A stretch of 14,961 nucleotides of DNA from a bacterium (GTDB lineage Bacteria > Planctomycetota > J058 > JAJDCP01), in contig JAUIEM010000247.1 of NCBI GenBank assembly GCA_030428695.1, positions 1 through 14,961 on the forward strand, in the 5' to 3' direction. The notes below the pieces were generated by a model that saw nothing but the letters and a program-made list of their open reading frames with translations, was not told the DNA's origin and searched no databases. Below are positions 7,058 through 12,359 of the stretch, piece after piece (positions within the stretch are counted from its first letter, which is position 1; every line of letters starts with the position of its first letter). Position numbers and translations under genes: made by a program.

Positions 7058-8608
7058 ATGAGCGATCCGAACCACAACCCGCGACCGGGCGTGCGCTGGT
7101 GGCCGCTGCCGGCCCTCCTCGTCGTGCTGGTCGGCGGAATCTTCGCCTCGCTGCGCTGGGGCGGCGGCGACCTGGCGGGTCCCCTCGCCGTGCTGACCGT
7201 CTTCCTGGTCTTCGTCGGTCTCGTGATCTGGCTGCTGTTCCTCTCCCGGCTGTCCCGTGGGGGGAAACGCGGCGGTTGCGTCGGCATCCTCGTGTTCCTC
7301 GCCCTCGCCGCCTCGATGTTCCAGGTCAAGGGCTACACCGGCTCGGTGGTCCCGATCATCGGCCTGCGCTGGCTCGACGACACCGCCGCGGACCTGACCG
7401 CGAGCGAAGGCGCCGTCGAGCTCGTCCCCTCCCCCTACGACAGTCCGTCCTTCCCGGGGCCCGACGGACAGCCGCGCTTCAACGCGCCGGTCCTGCAGGA
7501 AGGCTGGTCGTCCACCCCGCCGAAGGAGCTCTGGCGTCGGCCCCTCGGCGAGGGCTTCTCCTCCTTCGCGGTCATCGGCGACTTCGCCTTCACACAGTCC
7601 CAGCGGGGTGACGAGGAGTGCGTCGTCTGTCTGCACTGGCCGACCGGCGAGACCCGCTGGGTGCATGCCGACAGCGTGTACTTTCAGTCATCCTTCGGCG
7701 GCAACGGCCCGCGGGCGACCCCGACCGTCGCCGAGGGCCGGGTCTACACCCTCGGCGCGACCGGCCTGCTGCGCTGCCTCGACGCCCGCAACGGCGCGCT
7801 CCTGTGGGGCCACGACCTGGTCGCGGACTTCAGCGGCGAGCCGCCCCAGTGGGGCTACTCCGGGTCGCCCCTTGTCATCGACGGGCGGGTGATCGTCAGC
7901 TCCGGGGACAGCGACGGGCGCTCGCTGCTCGCCTTCGACGCGGTCAGCGGCGAGCCGGTCTGGCAGGCAGGCACGCGCCGGGCCGCCTACGCCTCGCCGG
8001 TGCACGCCGTGGTCTCCGGCCTGCCGGTGATCCTGGTCGTCGACGGCGAGGGGATCGCCGCCCACGACCCCGAGGACGGCACGCTGCGCTGGAGCGTCAA
8101 CCGCGGCCGCGGCGAGAACGTCTCGCAGCCCCTGGTCTTCGACGGCGAGAGCGTCTTCCACTCGAAGGGCTACGGCGGTGGCGCCGGGCTGTGGAAGGTC
8201 AGCGTCGGCGCGGACAGCGGCGCGAGCGTCGCGCCGGTGTGGAAGAGCCGCCGGGTGATGAAGTCGAAGTTCTGCAACCCGGTGATGTACGAGCAGCACC
8301 TGTACGGCATCAGCGACGGCGTCGCGATGGAGTGCATCGATCCCCGCACCGGCGAGAGCCGCTGGCGGGAGCGCGGGCCCTTCGGCCACGGCCAGCTGAT
8401 CGGCACCGGCGCACATCTGCTCGTGATGACCGAGCAGGGCGAGCTGCTGCTTGTCGCCGCCGACCCGAGCGGCTACCGCGAGCTCGCCCGGCACCGGGTG
8501 TTCGACGCCCGCACCTGGAACCCGCCGGTGCTGATCGGCAAGCACCTGCTCGCCCGCAACGACCTGGAGGCGGTCTGTCTCGAGCTGCCGGCGCAGGGCG
8601 ACGAGTAG
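7058..8608 (+). CDS. Membrane-anchored PQQ-like beta-propeller protein
   Basis: The ATG at 7058 follows GGAGG at 7046-7050; the product is 516 residues. Three hydrophobic segments (about 13-32, 42-64 and 72-89) anchor it in the inner membrane. From about residue 145 it is a PQQ-like/BamB-like propeller, each blade carrying the A-x-D-x-x-x-G-x-x-x-W type signature: CLHWPTGETRWVH, CLDARNGALLWGHDL, AFDAVSGEPVWQAG, AHDPEDGTLRWSV and CIDPRTGESRWRERG. The odd number of membrane segments would put the propeller on the opposite face from the N-terminus, probably the periplasm. I see no heme-binding motif and no clear catalytic residues, so it is more likely a binding or scaffold protein than a quinoprotein dehydrogenase. 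It shares blade sequences with the next gene (PQWGYSGSPL here, PRWGYAASPL there), so the two are paralogues. Confidence 0.82.
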   Translation: MSDPNHNPRPGVRWWPLPALLVVLVGGIFASLRWGGGDLAGPLAVLTVFLVFVGLVIWLLFLSRLSRGGKRGGCVGILVFLALAASMFQVKGYTGSVVPIIGLRWLDDTAADLTASEGAVELVPSPYDSPSFPGPDGQPRFNAPVLQEGWSSTPPKELWRRPLGEGFSSFAVIGDFAFTQSQRGDEECVVCLHWPTGETRWVHADSVYFQSSFGGNGPRATPTVAEGRVYTLGATGLLRCLDARNGALLWGHDLVADFSGEPPQWGYSGSPLVIDGRVIVSSGDSDGRSLLAFDAVSGEPVWQAGTRRAAYASPVHAVVSGLPVILVVDGEGIAAHDPEDGTLRWSVNRGRGENVSQPLVFDGESVFHSKGYGGGAGLWKVSVGADSGASVAPVWKSRRVMKSKFCNPVMYEQHLYGISDGVAMECIDPRTGESRWRERGPFGHGQLIGTGAHLLVMTEQGELLLVAADPSGYRELARHRVFDARTWNPPVLIGKHLLARNDLEAVCLELPAQGDE

Positions 8609-8649
8609 CCGGGCTCGTCGACCGTCAGCGGTCTCCGCGCGGAACCCGG
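8609..8649 (+). other. Hairpins between the two PQQ-like genes
   Basis: CCGGG (8609-8613), directly after the stop, can pair with CCCGG (8645-8649) around an inner GACCG/CGGTC stem with a TCAG loop (8620-8633). There is no T run. It may partly terminate the first message before the promoter of the second gene. Confidence 0.25.
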
Positions 8650-8656
8650 AGGACGC

Positions 8657-8686
8657 TTGCAGCGCGCGTCGCCGTTCCACTACTCT
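8657..8686 (+). promoter_or_regulatory. Promoter of the second PQQ-like gene
   Basis: TTGCAG (8657-8662) and TACTCT (8681-8686) are separated by 18 bases and lie 39 bases before the ATG at 8725. The second propeller gene can therefore be transcribed independently of the first. Confidence 0.5.
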
Positions 8687-8724
8687 GGGGGCACAGCGAC
8701 TGTGACTCCAAGGAGCGAAAGCGC

Positions 8725-10026
8725 ATGGAAGTTCGCGTTTCCCGCCGCGACCGGCGGCACCCCCTGTCCGGCAGGCCCGTGTGGCTGCTGATGATCCTCA
8801 CCCTCGGCGCGGGGACTGCGCTCGCCGACTGGAGCCAGTTCCTCGGCGCCGCCCGCGATGGCCGCGCCGAAGGCGCGCTCGCCGAGAGCTGGCCGGAGAC
8901 CGGCCCGGCCGAGCTGTGGGCCATCGACGTCGGCCCCGGCTTTGGCGGCGCGAGCGTGCGCGACGGCGAGGTCTTCCTCTTCGACCGCCAGGAAGATGCC
9001 CGCGACGTGCTGCGGGTCTTCGACATGGCGACCGGCCAGGAGAAGTGGCGGATCGTCAACGAGTTCCCCGGACGCCTGCCCTACAACGGCTCGCGCTCGG
9101 TGCCGACGGTCACCGAAGACCGCATCTACGCGCTCGGCCCCTTCGGCCACGTCTACTGCGTCGACCGGGAGAGCCAGGCCCTGGTCTGGACCGTCGACCT
9201 GCGCGAGCGCTTCGACGGCCGGGTCCCGCGCTGGGGCTATGCGGCCAGCCCGCTCCTGTACGAGGACACGGTGATCGTGCCCTCGATGGGTCCCGAGGTC
9301 GGCCTGGTCGCCCTGGCCCTCGAGGACGGCGCCACCCGCTGGCAGAGCGGGGAGGTCGGCGGTGACAGCTACTGCTCCCCGGCGATCTACACCTTCGGCG
9401 AGCGCGATGTGGTGCTCTACATCAGCCCGATCGGCCTGTTCGGGGTCGACGCCGGCAGCGGCGAGATCGTGCTGACCTGGGACGGCTACTCCTGCCGCAT
9501 CCCGATCCCGGCGCCCGCGCCGGTCGGCGAGAGCCGCTTCTTCATCACGGGCGGCTACAACGCCGGCTCCGTGATGGTCGAGATCACGCCCGACGGCGAC
9601 AAGCTCGCCCTGAAGGAGCTGTTCCGCGTCGCCCGCATCGGCGCCCAGATCCAGCAGCCGGTCGTGCACGAAGGCCACGTCTACGCCAACTTCCAGGGCC
9701 GCCGCCGGCAACAGGTCGGTATGATCTGCTACGCCCTCGACGGCGAGCGCAAGTGGGCGACCGAGGGCAGCCCGGAGTTCGGCATGGGCAACGTGATCCT
9801 GGTTGGGGACAAGCTGCTGTGCCTCGGCGGGGACGACGGCGTGCTGCGCATGCTCGAGCCGACGCCCGACGGCTACACCGAGCTCGCGCGGGCGCAGGTC
9901 TTCGAGGGCAGGGAGCGCGCCGGCGAGCAGATGTGGGCGCCGATGGCCTTCTCGGACGGGAAGCTGCTGGTCCGCAGCCAGTCGGTCCTCAAGTGCCTCG
10001 AGCTCGGCGCCGCACGCTGGGATTGA
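8725..10026 (+). CDS. Exported PQQ-like beta-propeller protein
   Basis: The ATG at 8725 has AAGGAG at 8710-8715. The frame is open back to 7618, but that region is the first propeller gene in another frame. The 433-residue product has a cleavable signal peptide: Arg-rich residues 1-17, hydrophobic WLLMILTLGAGTALA, likely cut before DWSQFLGAARDG. DW-x-QFLG is the usual mature start of a large group of PQQ-like/WD-type exported proteins found in Planctomycetota and other environmental bacteria. Blade signatures include VFDMATGQEKWRI, CVDRESQALVWTVDL, ALALEDGATRWQSG, GVDAGSGEIVLTW and CYALDGERKWATEG. There is no heme motif, and enzymatic activity cannot be inferred. It probably works in the periplasm beside its membrane-anchored paralogue; pairing or a shared ligand is inference from adjacency and similarity. 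Confidence 0.83.
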   Translation: MEVRVSRRDRRHPLSGRPVWLLMILTLGAGTALADWSQFLGAARDGRAEGALAESWPETGPAELWAIDVGPGFGGASVRDGEVFLFDRQEDARDVLRVFDMATGQEKWRIVNEFPGRLPYNGSRSVPTVTEDRIYALGPFGHVYCVDRESQALVWTVDLRERFDGRVPRWGYAASPLLYEDTVIVPSMGPEVGLVALALEDGATRWQSGEVGGDSYCSPAIYTFGERDVVLYISPIGLFGVDAGSGEIVLTWDGYSCRIPIPAPAPVGESRFFITGGYNAGSVMVEITPDGDKLALKELFRVARIGAQIQQPVVHEGHVYANFQGRRRQQVGMICYALDGERKWATEGSPEFGMGNVILVGDKLLCLGGDDGVLRMLEPTPDGYTELARAQVFEGRERAGEQMWAPMAFSDGKLLVRSQSVLKCLELGAARWD

Positions 10027-10051
10027 CCGTCAACGGACGGCCGGCGTTCGG

Positions 10052-10070
10052 TATACTACAAAGTACTACA
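10052..10070 (+). promoter_or_regulatory. -10 element merged with a TACTACA direct repeat
   Basis: TATACT (10052-10057) is a strong -10, with only a weak -35 (GTCAAC, 10029-10034 region). It overlaps the first of two TACTACA copies (10054-10060 and 10064-10070), spaced 10 bases, one helical turn. The inner TACTAC-AAA-GTACTA is also an imperfect dyad. The placement suggests an operator for the small gene at 10091. TACTACA resembles a half-site of BlaI/MecI-type repressors, but the inverted partner TGTAGTA is missing. Confidence 0.4.
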
Positions 10071-10090
10071 CGCGAGCGCCGGAGGTCATC

Positions 10091-10273
10091 ATGCCCGCCA
10101 GCAGCATCCCCAGGTCAACTTCCTCGCGACGAACATCGGCGGCTTCGAGCGCATGCTCCGCCAGATGGCCGGCATCGTCTTCCGCCGCATCCAGCAGGCG
10201 GCCTGGGGCGGTCATCGACATCTTCGGCATGCCGGCGAAGCTCTCCTTCCGCAAGGAGACCGTCACGCTGTGA
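10091..10273 (+). pseudogene. Small conserved-looking gene (about 60 residues) with two compensating frameshifts
   Basis: GGAGGT at 10081-10086 and the ATG at 10091 are ideal start signals. Read straight through, the frame is open to TGA 10271-10273, but its middle is a Ser/Arg/Ala-rich run typical of a shadow frame. Good coding sequence instead switches frame: MPASSIP at the start; then from about 10111 to 10200 in the -1 frame VNFLATNIGGFERMLRQMAG followed by IVFRRIQQAA; then back to the first frame with VIDIFGMPAKLSFRKETVTL. All three pieces have near-perfect G/C third positions. One missing base in the CCCC run near 10108-10111 and one extra base near TGGGG at 10204-10209 would restore one protein of about 60 residues. 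I do not recognise a family. Either the gene is broken or the contig has two homopolymer errors. Confidence 0.55.
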
Positions 10274-10282
10274 GCCGGGGCT

Positions 10283-10311
10283 TTGCGCTCCGGCGTCCGG
10301 TCTTCTAGACT
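10283..10311 (+). promoter_or_regulatory. Promoter of truD
   Basis: TTGCGC (10283-10288) and TAGACT (10306-10311) are 17 bases apart. Transcription would begin near 10318, leaving about 24 bases before a CTG start at 10342. Any start upstream of about 10318 would be excluded. Confidence 0.5.
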
Positions 10312-10341
10312 CGGTCCCGAGCCTGCAACGGACGAAGCTCC

Positions 10342-11565
10342 CTGGACACACGCCCTTTCCTGACCGCCTCCATCCCCCCCGTCCCCGGGCGCCTCAAGGC
10401 GACCCCGGAGGACTTCGTGGTCGAGGAGCTGCCGCTGTACGAGCCCTCCGGGGAAGGCAAGCACCTCTACCTGTGGATCGAGAAGCGCGGCCTGAGCACC
10501 CGCGAGGCGCTGCGCCGGGTCGCGCGCGCCCTCGAGCGTCCACAGCGGGCCTGCGGCTACGCCGGCCTCAAGGACGCCCGGGCCGTCACGCGGCAGTGGA
10601 TCTCGGTGCCGGAGGCCGCTCCCGCGGACGCGCTCGCGCTGCGGCTGCCGGGGCTAGAGGTCCTCGAGGCCCGCCCGCACCGCAACAAGCTCAAGCTCGG
10701 GCACCTGCGGGGGAACCGCTTCCAGCTCGGGCTCGGGGCCCTGACGGAGGAAGAGGAAGCGCACACCCGCGCCGCCCTCGCGATGCTCGCCCGGCGCGGC
10801 GTCCCGAACTTCTTCGGCAGCCAGCGCTTCGGCCGCGGGGGCGAGACCGCCGACCTCGGGCGGGCCCTGCTCGCCGGCGACCGCGAGGCCTTCCTGCGGC
10901 GCCTGCTCGGCCCCGATCCGGCGGAGCGCGATCCGCGTCGCGCGGAAGCCCGCGCGGCCTGGGCGGCGGGGAACGTGGCGGGAGCTCTCGAACGCTGGCC
11001 CCACGCCGATGCGGCCGCGCGCAAAGCGCTCGCCTCGCTGGTGAAGGCTCCGGAAGACCGGGAGCGCGCCCTGCGGGCGATCCCCAAGAAGCTGCGCGGC
11101 CTGTACTTCAGCGCCTGGCAGTCGCGCCTGTTCAACCGCTACCTCGCCCGCGAGCTCGAGCGGCTCGACGCCCTCGAGGACGGCGCGGTCGCCTGGCTGC
11201 ACAAGAACGGCGCCTGCTTCCTGGTCGAGAACGCCGCCGCCGAGCGCCCCCGGCTGGAGAGCTTCGCGATCAGCCCCAGCGGACCCCTGTTCGGGGCGCA
11301 GCGGCTGCTTCCCCACGGCCGCCTGCGCGCGCTCGAGGAGGAGCTGCTCGCGGCCGACGGCGTCGCCGCCGAGGCCCTGGCGGCGAGCCGGCGGCTAGGC
11401 TTCCGCGGCGCGCGCCGCCCCCTCCGGGTGCCGCTGACCGAGCTCGAGCTCGGCCGGCGGGCGGACGGACAGCTCGAAGCGCGCTTCGTGCTTCCGCCCG
11501 GCTCCTACGCGACCGAGGTCTTCGCCGAGGTGTTCAAGGGCGACCGTCAGGCCGGCACCACATAG
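10342..11565 (+). CDS. truD: tRNA pseudouridine(13) synthase TruD, probable CTG start
   Basis: TruD converts uridine 13 of tRNA-Glu (and other tRNAs) to pseudouridine. The catalytic motif is GYAGLKDARAVTRQW, with the nucleophilic Asp in KDARAVT. GVPNFFGSQRFGRGG and the C-terminal FVLPPGSYATEVFAEVFK are further family blocks; the TRUD insertion domain lies between them. The first ATG/GTG/TTG in frame, GTG 10417, cuts into the conserved N-terminus: codons just upstream read GRLKATPEDF, which every TruD has before VVEELP. The frame is open from 10309 with no ATG, GTG or TTG before 10417, so CTG 10342 (TCC-CTG-GAC-ACA) is the most likely start. This gives 407 residues and places the catalytic Asp at 78, close to Asp80 of the E. 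coli enzyme. The ribosome-binding site is poor. The product is longer than the 349 residues of E. coli TruD. The 3' end overlaps the convergent hlyIII gene by 19 bp. Confidence 0.88.
   Translation: MDTRPFLTASIPPVPGRLKATPEDFVVEELPLYEPSGEGKHLYLWIEKRGLSTREALRRVARALERPQRACGYAGLKDARAVTRQWISVPEAAPADALALRLPGLEVLEARPHRNKLKLGHLRGNRFQLGLGALTEEEEAHTRAALAMLARRGVPNFFGSQRFGRGGETADLGRALLAGDREAFLRRLLGPDPAERDPRRAEARAAWAAGNVAGALERWPHADAAARKALASLVKAPEDRERALRAIPKKLRGLYFSAWQSRLFNRYLARELERLDALEDGAVAWLHKNGACFLVENAAAERPRLESFAISPSGPLFGAQRLLPHGRLRALEEELLAADGVAAEALAASRRLGFRGARRPLRVPLTELELGRRADGQLEARFVLPPGSYATEVFAEVFKGDRQAGTT
11449..11500 (+). repeat. Copy 1 (inside truD) of a partial direct repeat
   Basis: Within the truD 3' end, CTCGGC (11449-11454), the 18-mer starting CGGACGGACAGC (11462-11479) and CTTCCGCCCG (11491-11500) recur in the same order and orientation at 12295-12336, on the other side of hlyIII. 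Confidence 0.5.
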
Positions 11566-12188
11566 AGCGCGATCACCGCGTAGTGCAGGCCCGCCCCGAC
11601 CAGCACCAGGGCGTGGAAGATCTCGTGGTAGCCGAAGACCTCCGGCCGCGGGTCGGGGCGCTTCAGCGCGTAGACCACGGCGCCCGCGCTGTACACGACG
11701 CCGCCCGCGACGCTGAGCCCGGATGCCCACCAGCCGATCCTGTCGATCAGCTGCGGCAGCAGCCACACCCCGGCCCAGCCCAGGACCAGGTACAGCCCGG
11801 CCGCGACCCACTTCGGCGCCCGCGCGGTGAAGAGCTTGAGGACGCTTCCCAGGCCCGCCGCCAGCCACACGCCGACGCACATCATCCGCGCCTCCGCGCT
11901 GGCGAGGGCGGACAGCGCGAAGGGCGTGAAGGAGCCCGCGATCAGCAGGTAGATCATCGCGTGGTCCAGGCGCCGCATCCGCATGCGCGCCGCCTCGCTG
12001 CGCCACTGCACCCGGTGGTACAGCGCGCTGGTGCCGAGCAGGCCGGAGAGGCTGAGGGCGTAGATCACCGCGCCGAGCTGCGCCTGGGGGCTGCCCGCGC
12101 GGAGGATCAGCGCGGCGCCGGTCAGCAGGGACACGAAGAAGCCGATCTGGTGGGAGACGCCGCGCAGCAGGGGCTTGGGAGGGGCCAC
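11547..12188 (-). CDS. Hemolysin III / AdipoR (PAQR)-family membrane protein
   Basis: I take the GTG at 12188-12186 as start because AGGAGG (12199-12194) lies five bases before it; a longer reading to 12260 would place its start inside the proposed promoter. The 213-residue protein has about seven hydrophobic helices. The zinc-site residues of the HlyIII/PAQR family are all visible: SALYHR with His58, RRLDHAMIYLLIAGSFTP with Asp75, and GYHEIFHALVLVGAGLHY with His188 and His192. Length matches the bacterial YqfA/HlyIII group (about 200-220). Despite the name, most members are not proven haemolysins; eukaryotic relatives bind ligands and affect ceramide metabolism, and bacterial members are linked to membrane lipid homeostasis. 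Cytoplasmic-membrane location is expected. It has its own likely promoter, so it is probably not co-transcribed with the propeller gene upstream. Confidence 0.88.
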   Translation of the reverse strand: MAPPKPLLRGVSHQIGFFVSLLTGAALILRAGSPQAQLGAVIYALSLSGLLGTSALYHRVQWRSEAARMRMRRLDHAMIYLLIAGSFTPFALSALASAEARMMCVGVWLAAGLGSVLKLFTARAPKWVAAGLYLVLGWAGVWLLPQLIDRIGWWASGLSVAGGVVYSAGAVVYALKRPDPRPEVFGYHEIFHALVLVGAGLHYAVIALYVVPA

Positions 12189-12231
12189 GATCACCTCCTG
12201 GCGGCGGATGCCCGGGCGGAAGGAGGGCGCG

Positions 12232-12260
12232 AGTGTGACACACGCGCTGTCCGCGCGCAA
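12232..12260 (-). promoter_or_regulatory. Likely promoter of the hlyIII-family gene
   Basis: On the minus strand TTGCGC (12260-12255) and CACACT (12237-12232) are 17 bases apart, about 45 bases before the GTG at 12188. The -35 is identical to that of truD; the -10 is weak. Confidence 0.35.
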
Positions 12261-12294
12261 GCCACCGGACCCCGGACGTGCACCGGGCCCCGAC

Positions 12295-12336
12295 CTCGGC
12301 CGGACGGACAGCTCGAAGGGCTCGAGCTTCCGCCCG
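12295..12336 (+). repeat. Copy 2 of the truD 3'-end sequence, upstream of hlyIII
   Basis: CTCGGC (12295-12300), then an 18-base exact match to truD (12301-12318), an 8-base divergent piece (11 in truD), then CTTCCGCCCG (12327-12336). Relative to truD, 7 bases are missing after CTCGGC and 3 in the middle. It is non-coding here and looks like a degraded duplication of the end of truD. Confidence 0.5.
12302..12335 (-). terminator. Long hairpin downstream of the propeller gene
   Basis: Read as minus-strand RNA, GGGCGGA-AGCTCGA pairs with TCGAGCT-(G)-TCCGTCC around a 5-base loop: 14 base pairs with one bulge and one G-U wobble. It starts 25 bases after the stop of the large propeller gene. No U run follows, so it would be an atypical terminator or a 3'-end stabiliser. 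Confidence 0.45.
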
Positions 12337-12359
12337 ACGGAGGAGCAAAGGGGCCGGGC

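Noticed and set aside
10054..10070. A true BlaI/MecI operator
   Set aside because: The inverted half TGTAGTA is absent and no BlaI-like gene lies nearby; only half-site similarity remains.
10417..11565. truD starting at GTG 10417
   Set aside because: It would remove the conserved GRLKATPEDF segment and shift the catalytic Asp to residue 53.
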